A DNA stretch of 64,000 nucleotides from Phytophthora sp. 'mugwort'. Lineage: Eukaryota; Oomycota; Peronosporomycetes; Peronosporales; Peronosporaceae. The DNA is taken from NCBI GenBank assembly GCA_033558025.1, contig JAUCEF010000003.1, positions 3,188,001-3,252,000 on the forward strand. The letters run 5' to 3'. The notes under the pieces are model-generated. The model was not told where the DNA came from, ran no database searches, and saw only the letters and a program-made list of their open reading frames with translations. How positions within the stretch are numbered: position 1 is the first letter of the stretch; every line of letters starts with the position of its first letter. The translations under genes and the position numbers were made by a program. Below, in pieces: positions 12,264 through 25,526 of the stretch.

Positions 12264-12345
12264 TGTCAGCTGTGGGATTTGAACCCACGCGTTCGAAAAC
12301 ATTACGACCTGAACGTAACCCCTTAGACCACTCGGGCAAACTGAC
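12264..12345 (-). tRNA. tRNA-Leu(CAG), array copy 17
   Basis: Same sequence as copy 1. Following spacer: two 10-bp units with the full AAAA, the only such combination in the window. Confidence 0.93.
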
Positions 12346-12996
12346 GGGTTACAAACCACGAAAACGACAGACCTCATATTCGCATTTGCAGCGCACGCAA
12401 CAAGAAAACACACCGCGCATGCACACGCATGCACACGCACGCATATATACGCCGGCAATATGAACACAAACAAACGCAAACACTCACACGGGCCGCCGCA
12501 GCTCTCCAAACCGGACATCCAATACCACCGCACCCTCGGCTTCCTACAGCTTGCTACTGACCTCCTGTGGCTCTCAATGTTCTTCGACGTGCTGTCAGCA
12601 AGTGCGACAGAGTTCGAAATGCACGGACACCCTACAGAAATCGCATACAAGACACCACTGAAGTCCCGACGTAACGGACTGGATCGGGTCCGAGCCCGGC
12701 CCAATCATTTCGCCGATGCCTCGCCTAGAAACAATGGATTGTGCCGCCAAGTGTTTGGCAACTCGCCGACTTACCTGCCGACCGTTTATAAGTCGGCGAA
12801 GATGAGAGCTCGCAAACCGATCGACAACGATAGGCCCAGTATCGCTGTCTCGATGTTTGTGGCCTTCATGTCTACGAACCGACGGTGGTGACAGCACAAG
12901 GAGCTTGTGGGGACGTCTGGGAAGCCGTCCGAAAGCGAGAAGAAGCGGTACGCGAGTGATAAGCGCTGCAGCGGTCGTTTGTGCGCAGCAGCAAAA

Positions 12997-13078
12997 TGTC
13001 AGCTGTGGGATTTGAACCCACGCGTTCGAAAACATTACGACCTGAACGTAACCCCTTAGACCACTCGGGCAAACTGAC
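12997..13078 (-). tRNA. tRNA-Leu(CAG), array copy 18
   Basis: Same sequence as copy 1. Following spacer: one 10-bp unit. Confidence 0.93.
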
Positions 13079-13719
13079 GGGTTACAAACCACGAAAACGA
13101 CAGACCTCATATTCGCATTTGCAGCGCACGCAACAAGAAAACACACCGCGCATGCACACGCACGCATATATACGCCGGCAATATGAACACAAACAAACGC
13201 AAACACTCACACGGGCCGCCGCAGCTCTCCAAACCGGACATCCAATACCACCGCACCCTCGGCTTCCTACAGCTTGCTACTGACCTCCTGTGGCTCTCAA
13301 TGTTCTTCGACGTGCTGTCAGCAAGTGCGACAGAGTTCGAAATGCACGGACACCCTACAGAAATCGCATACAAGACACCACTGAAGTCCCGACGTAACGG
13401 ACTGGATCGGGTCCGAGCCCGGCCCAATCATTTCGCCGATGCCTCGCCTAGAAACAATGGATTGTGCCGCCAAGTGTTTGGCAACTCGCCGACTTACCTG
13501 CCGACCGTTTATAAGTCGGCGAAGATGAGAGCTCGCAAACCGATCGACAACGATAGGCCCAGTATCGCTGTCTCGATGTTTGTGGCCTTCATGTCTACGA
13601 ACCGACGGTGGTGACAGCACAAGGAGCTTGTGGGGACGTCTGGGAAGCCGTCCGAAAGCGAGAAGAAGCGGTACGCGAGTGATAAGCGCTGCAGCGGTCG
13701 TTTGTGCGCAGCAGCAAAA

Positions 13720-13801
13720 TGTCAGCTGTGGGATTTGAACCCACGCGTTCGAAAACATTACGACCTGAACGTAACCCCTTAGACCACTCGGGCAAACTGA
13801 C
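13720..13801 (-). tRNA. tRNA-Leu(CAG), array copy 19
   Basis: Same sequence as copy 1. Following spacer: three 10-bp units. Confidence 0.93.
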
Positions 13802-14462
13802 GGGTTACAAACCACGAAAACGACAGACCTCATATTCGCATTTGCAGCGCACGCAACAAGAAAACACACCGCGCATGCACACGCATGCACACGCATGCAC
13901 ACGCACGCATATATACGCCGGCAATATGAACACAAACAAACGCAAACACTCACACGGGCCGCCGCAGCTCTCCAAACCGGACATCCAATACCACCGCACC
14001 CTCGGCTTCCTACAGCTTGCTACTGACCTCCTGTGGCTCTCAATGTTCTTCGACGTGCTGTCAGCAAGTGCGACAGAGTTCGAAATGCACGGACACCCTA
14101 CAGAAATCGCATACAAGACACCACTGAAGTCCCGACGTAACGGACTGGATCGGGTCCGAGCCCGGCCCAATCATTTCGCCGATGCCTCGCCTAGAAACAA
14201 TGGATTGTGCCGCCAAGTGTTTGGCAACTCGCCGACTTACCTGCCGACCGTTTATAAGTCGGCGAAGATGAGAGCTCGCAAACCGATCGACAACGATAGG
14301 CCCAGTATCGCTGTCTCGATGTTTGTGGCCTTCATGTCTACGAACCGACGGTGGTGACAGCACAAGGAGCTTGTGGGGACGTCTGGGAAGCCGTCCGAAA
14401 GCGAGAAGAAGCGGTACGCGAGTGATAAGCGCTGCAGCGGTCGTTTGTGCGCAGCAGCAAAA

Positions 14463-14544
14463 TGTCAGCTGTGGGATTTGAACCCACGCGTTCGAAAACA
14501 TTACGACCTGAACGTAACCCCTTAGACCACTCGGGCAAACTGAC
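14463..14544 (-). tRNA. tRNA-Leu(CAG), array copy 20
   Basis: Same sequence as copy 1. Following spacer: two 10-bp units, AAA run, ATGCACACA variant. Confidence 0.93.
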
Positions 14545-15194
14545 GGGTTACAAACCACGAAACGACAGACCTCATATTCGCATTTGCAGCGCACGCAACA
14601 AGAAAACACACCGCGCATGCACACGCATGCACACGCACGCATATATACGCCGGCAATATGCACACAAACAAACGCAAACACTCACACGGGCCGCCGCAGC
14701 TCTCCAAACCGGACATCCAATACCACCGCACCCTCGGCTTCCTACAGCTTGCTACTGACCTCCTGTGGCTCTCAATGTTCTTCGACGTGCTGTCAGCAAG
14801 TGCGACAGAGTTCGAAATGCACGGACACCCTACAGAAATCGCATACAAGACACCACTGAAGTCCCGACGTAACGGACTGGATCGGGTCCGAGCCCGGCCC
14901 AATCATTTCGCCGATGCCTCGCCTAGAAACAATGGATTGTGCCGCCAAGTGTTTGGCAACTCGCCGACTTACCTGCCGACCGTTTATAAGTCGGCGAAGA
15001 TGAGAGCTCGCAAACCGATCGACAACGATAGGCCCAGTATCGCTGTCTCGATGTTTGTGGCCTTCATGTCTACGAACCGACGGTGGTGACAGCACAAGGA
15101 GCTTGTGGGGACGTCTGGGAAGCCGTCCGAAAGCGAGAAGAAGCGGTACGCGAGTGATAAGCGCTGCAGCGGTCGTTTGTGCGCAGCAGCAAAA

Positions 15195-15276
15195 TGTCAG
15201 CTGTGGGATTTGAACCCACGCGTTCGAAAACATTACGACCTGAACGTAACCCCTTAGACCACTCGGGCAAACTGAC
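15195..15276 (-). tRNA. tRNA-Leu(CAG), array copy 21
   Basis: Same sequence as copy 1. Following spacer is the same haplotype as after copy 20 (two units, AAA, ATGCACACA), an adjacent duplicate. Confidence 0.93.
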
Positions 15277-15926
15277 GGGTTACAAACCACGAAACGACAG
15301 ACCTCATATTCGCATTTGCAGCGCACGCAACAAGAAAACACACCGCGCATGCACACGCATGCACACGCACGCATATATACGCCGGCAATATGCACACAAA
15401 CAAACGCAAACACTCACACGGGCCGCCGCAGCTCTCCAAACCGGACATCCAATACCACCGCACCCTCGGCTTCCTACAGCTTGCTACTGACCTCCTGTGG
15501 CTCTCAATGTTCTTCGACGTGCTGTCAGCAAGTGCGACAGAGTTCGAAATGCACGGACACCCTACAGAAATCGCATACAAGACACCACTGAAGTCCCGAC
15601 GTAACGGACTGGATCGGGTCCGAGCCCGGCCCAATCATTTCGCCGATGCCTCGCCTAGAAACAATGGATTGTGCCGCCAAGTGTTTGGCAACTCGCCGAC
15701 TTACCTGCCGACCGTTTATAAGTCGGCGAAGATGAGAGCTCGCAAACCGATCGACAACGATAGGCCCAGTATCGCTGTCTCGATGTTTGTGGCCTTCATG
15801 TCTACGAACCGACGGTGGTGACAGCACAAGGAGCTTGTGGGGACGTCTGGGAAGCCGTCCGAAAGCGAGAAGAAGCGGTACGCGAGTGATAAGCGCTGCA
15901 GCGGTCGTTTGTGCGCAGCAGCAAAA

Positions 15927-16008
15927 TGTCAGCTGTGGGATTTGAACCCACGCGTTCGAAAACATTACGACCTGAACGTAACCCCTTAGACCACTCGGGC
16001 AAACTGAC
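15927..16008 (-). tRNA. tRNA-Leu(CAG), array copy 22
   Basis: Same sequence as copy 1. Following spacer: two 10-bp units, AAA run, ATGAACACA form. Confidence 0.93.
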
Positions 16009-16658
16009 GGGTTACAAACCACGAAACGACAGACCTCATATTCGCATTTGCAGCGCACGCAACAAGAAAACACACCGCGCATGCACACGCATGCACACGC
16101 ACGCATATATACGCCGGCAATATGAACACAAACAAACGCAAACACTCACACGGGCCGCCGCAGCTCTCCAAACCGGACATCCAATACCACCGCACCCTCG
16201 GCTTCCTACAGCTTGCTACTGACCTCCTGTGGCTCTCAATGTTCTTCGACGTGCTGTCAGCAAGTGCGACAGAGTTCGAAATGCACGGACACCCTACAGA
16301 AATCGCATACAAGACACCACTGAAGTCCCGACGTAACGGACTGGATCGGGTCCGAGCCCGGCCCAATCATTTCGCCGATGCCTCGCCTAGAAACAATGGA
16401 TTGTGCCGCCAAGTGTTTGGCAACTCGCCGACTTACCTGCCGACCGTTTATAAGTCGGCGAAGATGAGAGCTCGCAAACCGATCGACAACGATAGGCCCA
16501 GTATCGCTGTCTCGATGTTTGTGGCCTTCATGTCTACGAACCGACGGTGGTGACAGCACAAGGAGCTTGTGGGGACGTCTGGGAAGCCGTCCGAAAGCGA
16601 GAAGAAGCGGTACGCGAGTGATAAGCGCTGCAGCGGTCGTTTGTGCGCAGCAGCAAAA

Positions 16659-16740
16659 TGTCAGCTGTGGGATTTGAACCCACGCGTTCGAAAACATTAC
16701 GACCTGAACGTAACCCCTTAGACCACTCGGGCAAACTGAC
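16659..16740 (-). tRNA. tRNA-Leu(CAG), array copy 23
   Basis: Same sequence as copy 1. Following spacer: one 10-bp unit, ATGCACACA variant. Confidence 0.93.
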
Positions 16741-17381
16741 GGGTTACAAACCACGAAAACGACAGACCTCATATTCGCATTTGCAGCGCACGCAACAAGA
16801 AAACACACCGCGCATGCACACGCACGCATATATACGCCGGCAATATGCACACAAACAAACGCAAACACTCACACGGGCCGCCGCAGCTCTCCAAACCGGA
16901 CATCCAATACCACCGCACCCTCGGCTTCCTACAGCTTGCTACTGACCTCCTGTGGCTCTCAATGTTCTTCGACGTGCTGTCAGCAAGTGCGACAGAGTTC
17001 GAAATGCACGGACACCCTACAGAAATCGCATACAAGACACCACTGAAGTCCCGACGTAACGGACTGGATCGGGTCCGAGCCCGGCCCAATCATTTCGCCG
17101 ATGCCTCGCCTAGAAACAATGGATTGTGCCGCCAAGTGTTTGGCAACTCGCCGACTTACCTGCCGACCGTTTATAAGTCGGCGAAGATGAGAGCTCGCAA
17201 ACCGATCGACAACGATAGGCCCAGTATCGCTGTCTCGATGTTTGTGGCCTTCATGTCTACGAACCGACGGTGGTGACAGCACAAGGAGCTTGTGGGGACG
17301 TCTGGGAAGCCGTCCGAAAGCGAGAAGAAGCGGTACGCGAGTGATAAGCGCTGCAGCGGTCGTTTGTGCGCAGCAGCAAAA

Positions 17382-17463
17382 TGTCAGCTGTGGGATTTGA
17401 ACCCACGCGTTCGAAAACATTACGACCTGAACGTAACCCCTTAGACCACTCGGGCAAACTGAC
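17382..17463 (-). tRNA. tRNA-Leu(CAG), array copy 24
   Basis: Same sequence as copy 1. Following spacer: two 10-bp units, AAA run. Confidence 0.93.
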
Positions 17464-18113
17464 GGGTTACAAACCACGAAACGACAGACCTCATATTCGC
17501 ATTTGCAGCGCACGCAACAAGAAAACACACCGCGCATGCACACGCATGCACACGCACGCATATATACGCCGGCAATATGAACACAAACAAACGCAAACAC
17601 TCACACGGGCCGCCGCAGCTCTCCAAACCGGACATCCAATACCACCGCACCCTCGGCTTCCTACAGCTTGCTACTGACCTCCTGTGGCTCTCAATGTTCT
17701 TCGACGTGCTGTCAGCAAGTGCGACAGAGTTCGAAATGCACGGACACCCTACAGAAATCGCATACAAGACACCACTGAAGTCCCGACGTAACGGACTGGA
17801 TCGGGTCCGAGCCCGGCCCAATCATTTCGCCGATGCCTCGCCTAGAAACAATGGATTGTGCCGCCAAGTGTTTGGCAACTCGCCGACTTACCTGCCGACC
17901 GTTTATAAGTCGGCGAAGATGAGAGCTCGCAAACCGATCGACAACGATAGGCCCAGTATCGCTGTCTCGATGTTTGTGGCCTTCATGTCTACGAACCGAC
18001 GGTGGTGACAGCACAAGGAGCTTGTGGGGACGTCTGGGAAGCCGTCCGAAAGCGAGAAGAAGCGGTACGCGAGTGATAAGCGCTGCAGCGGTCGTTTGTG
18101 CGCAGCAGCAAAA

Positions 18114-18195
18114 TGTCAGCTGTGGGATTTGAACCCACGCGTTCGAAAACATTACGACCTGAACGTAACCCCTTAGACCACTCGGGCAAACTGAC
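18114..18195 (-). tRNA. tRNA-Leu(CAG), array copy 25
   Basis: Same sequence as copy 1; last of the uninterrupted run of intact copies. Following spacer: two 10-bp units, AAA run, GCTGCCTCG variant. Confidence 0.93.
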
Positions 18196-18845
18196 GGGTT
18201 ACAAACCACGAAACGACAGACCTCATATTCGCATTTGCAGCGCACGCAACAAGAAAACACACCGCGCATGCACACGCATGCACACGCACGCATATATACG
18301 CCGGCAATATGAACACAAACAAACGCAAACACTCACACGGGCCGCCGCAGCTCTCCAAACCGGACATCCAATACCACCGCACCCTCGGCTTCCTACAGCT
18401 TGCTACTGACCTCCTGTGGCTCTCAATGTTCTTCGACGTGCTGTCAGCAAGTGCGACAGAGTTCGAAATGCACGGACACCCTACAGAAATCGCATACAAG
18501 ACACCACTGAAGTCCCGACGTAACGGACTGGATCGGGTCCGAGCCCGGCCCAATCATTTCGCCGATGCCTCGCCTAGAAACAATGGATTGTGCCGCCAAG
18601 TGTTTGGCAACTCGCCGACTTACCTGCCGACCGTTTATAAGTCGGCGAAGATGAGAGCTCGCAAACCGATCGACAACGATAGGCCCAGTATCGCTGCCTC
18701 GATGTTTGTGGCCTTCATGTCTACGAACCGACGGTGGTGACAGCACAAGGAGCTTGTGGGGACGTCTGGGAAGCCGTCCGAAAGCGAGAAGAAGCGGTAC
18801 GCGAGTGATAAGCGCTGCAGCGGTCGTTTGTGCGCAGCAGCAAAA

Positions 18846-18920
18846 TGTCAGCTTTGAACCCACGCGTTCGAAAACATTACGACCTGAACGTAACCCCTTA
18901 GACCACTCGGGCAAACTGAC
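18846..18920 (-). pseudogene. tRNA-Leu(CAG) pseudogene, copy 26 (7-bp T-arm deletion)
   Basis: Only 75 nt remain. Seven bases at the 3' side of the T loop and T stem are missing, so GTGGG has no partner and the B box loses its terminal TCC. Acceptor, D arm, anticodon CAG and TTTT terminator are unchanged. A stable L-shaped tRNA is not expected and pol III binding should be weakened (inference). Following spacer: three 10-bp units, GCTGCCTCG variant. Confidence 0.9.
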
Positions 18921-19581
18921 GGGTTACAAACCACGAAAACGACAGACCTCATATTCGCATTTGCAGCGCACGCAACAAGAAAACACACCGCGCATGCACA
19001 CGCATGCACACGCATGCACACGCACGCATATATACGCCGGCAATATGAACACAAACAAACGCAAACACTCACACGGGCCGCCGCAGCTCTCCAAACCGGA
19101 CATCCAATACCACCGCACCCTCGGCTTCCTACAGCTTGCTACTGACCTCCTGTGGCTCTCAATGTTCTTCGACGTGCTGTCAGCAAGTGCGACAGAGTTC
19201 GAAATGCACGGACACCCTACAGAAATCGCATACAAGACACCACTGAAGTCCCGACGTAACGGACTGGATCGGGTCCGAGCCCGGCCCAATCATTTCGCCG
19301 ATGCCTCGCCTAGAAACAATGGATTGTGCCGCCAAGTGTTTGGCAACTCGCCGACTTACCTGCCGACCGTTTATAAGTCGGCGAAGATGAGAGCTCGCAA
19401 ACCGATCGACAACGATAGGCCCAGTATCGCTGCCTCGATGTTTGTGGCCTTCATGTCTACGAACCGACGGTGGTGACAGCACAAGGAGCTTGTGGGGACG
19501 TCTGGGAAGCCGTCCGAAAGCGAGAAGAAGCGGTACGCGAGTGATAAGCGCTGCAGCGGTCGTTTGTGCGCAGCAGCAAAA

Positions 19582-19656
19582 TGTCAGCTTTGAACCCACG
19601 CGTTCGAAAACATTACGACCTGAACGTAACCCCTTAGACCACTCGGGCAAACTGAC
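19582..19656 (-). pseudogene. tRNA-Leu(CAG) pseudogene, copy 27 (7-bp T-arm deletion)
   Basis: Same deletion as copy 26. Following spacer: three 10-bp units and the GCTGCCTCG variant, as in copy 26. Confidence 0.88.
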
Positions 19657-20317
19657 GGGTTACAAACCACGAAAACGACAGACCTCATATTCGCATTTGC
19701 AGCGCACGCAACAAGAAAACACACCGCGCATGCACACGCATGCACACGCATGCACACGCACGCATATATACGCCGGCAATATGAACACAAACAAACGCAA
19801 ACACTCACACGGGCCGCCGCAGCTCTCCAAACCGGACATCCAATACCACCGCACCCTCGGCTTCCTACAGCTTGCTACTGACCTCCTGTGGCTCTCAATG
19901 TTCTTCGACGTGCTGTCAGCAAGTGCGACAGAGTTCGAAATGCACGGACACCCTACAGAAATCGCATACAAGACACCACTGAAGTCCCGACGTAACGGAC
20001 TGGATCGGGTCCGAGCCCGGCCCAATCATTTCGCCGATGCCTCGCCTAGAAACAATGGATTGTGCCGCCAAGTGTTTGGCAACTCGCCGACTTACCTGCC
20101 GACCGTTTATAAGTCGGCGAAGATGAGAGCTCGCAAACCGATCGACAACGATAGGCCCAGTATCGCTGCCTCGATGTTTGTGGCCTTCATGTCTACGAAC
20201 CGACGGTGGTGACAGCACAAGGAGCTTGTGGGGACGTCTGGGAAGCCGTCCGAAAGCGAGAAGAAGCGGTACGCGAGTGATAAGCGCTGCAGCGGTCGTT
20301 TGTGCGCAGCAGCAAAA

Positions 20318-20399
20318 TGTCAGCTGTGGGATTTGAACCCACGCGTTCGAAAACATTACGACCTGAACGTAACCCCTTAGACCACTCGGGCAAACTGAC
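20318..20399 (-). tRNA. tRNA-Leu(CAG), array copy 28
   Basis: Same sequence as copy 1. Following spacer: one 10-bp unit, ATGCACACA variant. Confidence 0.93.
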
Positions 20400-21040
20400 G
20401 GGTTACAAACCACGAAAACGACAGACCTCATATTCGCATTTGCAGCGCACGCAACAAGAAAACACACCGCGCATGCACACGCACGCATATATACGCCGGC
20501 AATATGCACACAAACAAACGCAAACACTCACACGGGCCGCCGCAGCTCTCCAAACCGGACATCCAATACCACCGCACCCTCGGCTTCCTACAGCTTGCTA
20601 CTGACCTCCTGTGGCTCTCAATGTTCTTCGACGTGCTGTCAGCAAGTGCGACAGAGTTCGAAATGCACGGACACCCTACAGAAATCGCATACAAGACACC
20701 ACTGAAGTCCCGACGTAACGGACTGGATCGGGTCCGAGCCCGGCCCAATCATTTCGCCGATGCCTCGCCTAGAAACAATGGATTGTGCCGCCAAGTGTTT
20801 GGCAACTCGCCGACTTACCTGCCGACCGTTTATAAGTCGGCGAAGATGAGAGCTCGCAAACCGATCGACAACGATAGGCCCAGTATCGCTGTCTCGATGT
20901 TTGTGGCCTTCATGTCTACGAACCGACGGTGGTGACAGCACAAGGAGCTTGTGGGGACGTCTGGGAAGCCGTCCGAAAGCGAGAAGAAGCGGTACGCGAG
21001 TGATAAGCGCTGCAGCGGTCGTTTGTGCGCAGCAGCAAAA

Positions 21041-21122
21041 TGTCAGCTGTGGGATTTGAACCCACGCGTTCGAAAACATTACGACCTGAACGTAACCCCT
21101 TAGACCACTCGGGCAAACTGAC
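21041..21122 (-). tRNA. tRNA-Leu(CAG), array copy 29
   Basis: Same sequence as copy 1. Following spacer: three 10-bp units. Confidence 0.93.
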
Positions 21123-21783
21123 GGGTTACAAACCACGAAAACGACAGACCTCATATTCGCATTTGCAGCGCACGCAACAAGAAAACACACCGCGCATGCA
21201 CACGCATGCACACGCATGCACACGCACGCATATATACGCCGGCAATATGAACACAAACAAACGCAAACACTCACACGGGCCGCCGCAGCTCTCCAAACCG
21301 GACATCCAATACCACCGCACCCTCGGCTTCCTACAGCTTGCTACTGACCTCCTGTGGCTCTCAATGTTCTTCGACGTGCTGTCAGCAAGTGCGACAGAGT
21401 TCGAAATGCACGGACACCCTACAGAAATCGCATACAAGACACCACTGAAGTCCCGACGTAACGGACTGGATCGGGTCCGAGCCCGGCCCAATCATTTCGC
21501 CGATGCCTCGCCTAGAAACAATGGATTGTGCCGCCAAGTGTTTGGCAACTCGCCGACTTACCTGCCGACCGTTTATAAGTCGGCGAAGATGAGAGCTCGC
21601 AAACCGATCGACAACGATAGGCCCAGTATCGCTGTCTCGATGTTTGTGGCCTTCATGTCTACGAACCGACGGTGGTGACAGCACAAGGAGCTTGTGGGGA
21701 CGTCTGGGAAGCCGTCCGAAAGCGAGAAGAAGCGGTACGCGAGTGATAAGCGCTGCAGCGGTCGTTTGTGCGCAGCAGCAAAA

Positions 21784-21865
21784 TGTCAGCTGTGGGATTT
21801 GAACCCACGCGTTCGAAAACATTACGACCTGAACGTAACCCCTTAGACCACTCGGGCAAACTGAC
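21784..21865 (-). tRNA. tRNA-Leu(CAG), array copy 30
   Basis: Same sequence as copy 1. Following spacer: three 10-bp units with the AAA run. Confidence 0.93.
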
Positions 21866-22525
21866 GGGTTACAAACCACGAAACGACAGACCTCATATTC
21901 GCATTTGCAGCGCACGCAACAAGAAAACACACCGCGCATGCACACGCATGCACACGCATGCACACGCACGCATATATACGCCGGCAATATGAACACAAAC
22001 AAACGCAAACACTCACACGGGCCGCCGCAGCTCTCCAAACCGGACATCCAATACCACCGCACCCTCGGCTTCCTACAGCTTGCTACTGACCTCCTGTGGC
22101 TCTCAATGTTCTTCGACGTGCTGTCAGCAAGTGCGACAGAGTTCGAAATGCACGGACACCCTACAGAAATCGCATACAAGACACCACTGAAGTCCCGACG
22201 TAACGGACTGGATCGGGTCCGAGCCCGGCCCAATCATTTCGCCGATGCCTCGCCTAGAAACAATGGATTGTGCCGCCAAGTGTTTGGCAACTCGCCGACT
22301 TACCTGCCGACCGTTTATAAGTCGGCGAAGATGAGAGCTCGCAAACCGATCGACAACGATAGGCCCAGTATCGCTGTCTCGATGTTTGTGGCCTTCATGT
22401 CTACGAACCGACGGTGGTGACAGCACAAGGAGCTTGTGGGGACGTCTGGGAAGCCGTCCGAAAGCGAGAAGAAGCGGTACGCGAGTGATAAGCGCTGCAG
22501 CGGTCGTTTGTGCGCAGCAGCAAAA

Positions 22526-22607
22526 TGTCAGCTGTGGGATTTGAACCCACGCGTTCGAAAACATTACGACCTGAACGTAACCCCTTAGACCACTCGGGCA
22601 AACTGAC
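22526..22607 (-). tRNA. tRNA-Leu(CAG), array copy 31
   Basis: Same sequence as copy 1. Following spacer: three 10-bp units. Confidence 0.93.
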
Positions 22608-23268
22608 GGGTTACAAACCACGAAAACGACAGACCTCATATTCGCATTTGCAGCGCACGCAACAAGAAAACACACCGCGCATGCACACGCATGCACACGC
22701 ATGCACACGCACGCATATATACGCCGGCAATATGAACACAAACAAACGCAAACACTCACACGGGCCGCCGCAGCTCTCCAAACCGGACATCCAATACCAC
22801 CGCACCCTCGGCTTCCTACAGCTTGCTACTGACCTCCTGTGGCTCTCAATGTTCTTCGACGTGCTGTCAGCAAGTGCGACAGAGTTCGAAATGCACGGAC
22901 ACCCTACAGAAATCGCATACAAGACACCACTGAAGTCCCGACGTAACGGACTGGATCGGGTCCGAGCCCGGCCCAATCATTTCGCCGATGCCTCGCCTAG
23001 AAACAATGGATTGTGCCGCCAAGTGTTTGGCAACTCGCCGACTTACCTGCCGACCGTTTATAAGTCGGCGAAGATGAGAGCTCGCAAACCGATCGACAAC
23101 GATAGGCCCAGTATCGCTGTCTCGATGTTTGTGGCCTTCATGTCTACGAACCGACGGTGGTGACAGCACAAGGAGCTTGTGGGGACGTCTGGGAAGCCGT
23201 CCGAAAGCGAGAAGAAGCGGTACGCGAGTGATAAGCGCTGCAGCGGTCGTTTGTGCGCAGCAGCAAAA

Positions 23269-23350
23269 TGTCAGCTGTGGGATTTGAACCCACGCGTTCG
23301 AAAACATTACGACCTGAACGTAACCCCTTAGACCACTCGGGCAAACTGAC
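23269..23350 (-). tRNA. tRNA-Leu(CAG), array copy 32
   Basis: Same sequence as copy 1. Following spacer: one 10-bp unit. Confidence 0.93.
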
Positions 23351-23991
23351 GGGTTACAAACCACGAAAACGACAGACCTCATATTCGCATTTGCAGCGCA
23401 CGCAACAAGAAAACACACCGCGCATGCACACGCACGCATATATACGCCGGCAATATGAACACAAACAAACGCAAACACTCACACGGGCCGCCGCAGCTCT
23501 CCAAACCGGACATCCAATACCACCGCACCCTCGGCTTCCTACAGCTTGCTACTGACCTCCTGTGGCTCTCAATGTTCTTCGACGTGCTGTCAGCAAGTGC
23601 GACAGAGTTCGAAATGCACGGACACCCTACAGAAATCGCATACAAGACACCACTGAAGTCCCGACGTAACGGACTGGATCGGGTCCGAGCCCGGCCCAAT
23701 CATTTCGCCGATGCCTCGCCTAGAAACAATGGATTGTGCCGCCAAGTGTTTGGCAACTCGCCGACTTACCTGCCGACCGTTTATAAGTCGGCGAAGATGA
23801 GAGCTCGCAAACCGATCGACAACGATAGGCCCAGTATCGCTGTCTCGATGTTTGTGGCCTTCATGTCTACGAACCGACGGTGGTGACAGCACAAGGAGCT
23901 TGTGGGGACGTCTGGGAAGCCGTCCGAAAGCGAGAAGAAGCGGTACGCGAGTGATAAGCGCTGCAGCGGTCGTTTGTGCGCAGCAGCAAAA

Positions 23992-24066
23992 TGTCAGCTT
24001 TGAACCCACGCGTTCGAAAACATTACGACCTGAACGTAACCCCTTAGACCACTCGGGCAAACTGAC
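23992..24066 (-). pseudogene. tRNA-Leu(CAG) pseudogene, copy 33 (7-bp T-arm deletion)
   Basis: Same deletion as copy 26, here in the ordinary GCTGTCTCG spacer background. Following spacer: three 10-bp units. Confidence 0.88.
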
Positions 24067-24727
24067 GGGTTACAAACCACGAAAACGACAGACCTCATAT
24101 TCGCATTTGCAGCGCACGCAACAAGAAAACACACCGCGCATGCACACGCATGCACACGCATGCACACGCACGCATATATACGCCGGCAATATGAACACAA
24201 ACAAACGCAAACACTCACACGGGCCGCCGCAGCTCTCCAAACCGGACATCCAATACCACCGCACCCTCGGCTTCCTACAGCTTGCTACTGACCTCCTGTG
24301 GCTCTCAATGTTCTTCGACGTGCTGTCAGCAAGTGCGACAGAGTTCGAAATGCACGGACACCCTACAGAAATCGCATACAAGACACCACTGAAGTCCCGA
24401 CGTAACGGACTGGATCGGGTCCGAGCCCGGCCCAATCATTTCGCCGATGCCTCGCCTAGAAACAATGGATTGTGCCGCCAAGTGTTTGGCAACTCGCCGA
24501 CTTACCTGCCGACCGTTTATAAGTCGGCGAAGATGAGAGCTCGCAAACCGATCGACAACGATAGGCCCAGTATCGCTGTCTCGATGTTTGTGGCCTTCAT
24601 GTCTACGAACCGACGGTGGTGACAGCACAAGGAGCTTGTGGGGACGTCTGGGAAGCCGTCCGAAAGCGAGAAGAAGCGGTACGCGAGTGATAAGCGCTGC
24701 AGCGGTCGTTTGTGCGCAGCAGCAAAA

Positions 24728-24802
24728 TGTCAGCTTTGAACCCACGCGTTCGAAAACATTACGACCTGAACGTAACCCCTTAGACCACTCGGGCAAACTG
24801 AC
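24728..24802 (-). pseudogene. tRNA-Leu(CAG) pseudogene, copy 34 (7-bp T-arm deletion)
   Basis: Same deletion as copy 26. Following spacer: three 10-bp units and a unique G-to-A change (CCCAATATC, near 25306). Confidence 0.88.
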
Positions 24803-25463
24803 GGGTTACAAACCACGAAAACGACAGACCTCATATTCGCATTTGCAGCGCACGCAACAAGAAAACACACCGCGCATGCACACGCATGCACACGCATGCA
24901 CACGCACGCATATATACGCCGGCAATATGAACACAAACAAACGCAAACACTCACACGGGCCGCCGCAGCTCTCCAAACCGGACATCCAATACCACCGCAC
25001 CCTCGGCTTCCTACAGCTTGCTACTGACCTCCTGTGGCTCTCAATGTTCTTCGACGTGCTGTCAGCAAGTGCGACAGAGTTCGAAATGCACGGACACCCT
25101 ACAGAAATCGCATACAAGACACCACTGAAGTCCCGACGTAACGGACTGGATCGGGTCCGAGCCCGGCCCAATCATTTCGCCGATGCCTCGCCTAGAAACA
25201 ATGGATTGTGCCGCCAAGTGTTTGGCAACTCGCCGACTTACCTGCCGACCGTTTATAAGTCGGCGAAGATGAGAGCTCGCAAACCGATCGACAACGATAG
25301 GCCCAATATCGCTGTCTCGATGTTTGTGGCCTTCATGTCTACGAACCGACGGTGGTGACAGCACAAGGAGCTTGTGGGGACGTCTGGGAAGCCGTCCGAA
25401 AGCGAGAAGAAGCGGTACGCGAGTGATAAGCGCTGCAGCGGTCGTTTGTGCGCAGCAGCAAAA

Positions 25464-25526
25464 TGTCAGCTGTGGGATTTGAACCCACGCGTTTACGAAA
25501 CCCTTAGACCACTCGGGCAAACTGAC
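25464..25526 (-). pseudogene. tRNA-Leu pseudogene, copy 35 (anticodon arm lost, 19 nt shorter)
   Basis: Only 63 nt remain. The acceptor, the start of the D arm and the whole T arm (GTGGG, TTCAAAT, CCCAC) are intact. The anticodon arm and part of the variable arm are replaced by the short stretch TTTCGTAA, so the CAG anticodon is gone. Internal B box and TTTT terminator are kept. The change cannot be made by one simple deletion of the copy 1 sequence. Following spacer: three 10-bp units. Confidence 0.88.
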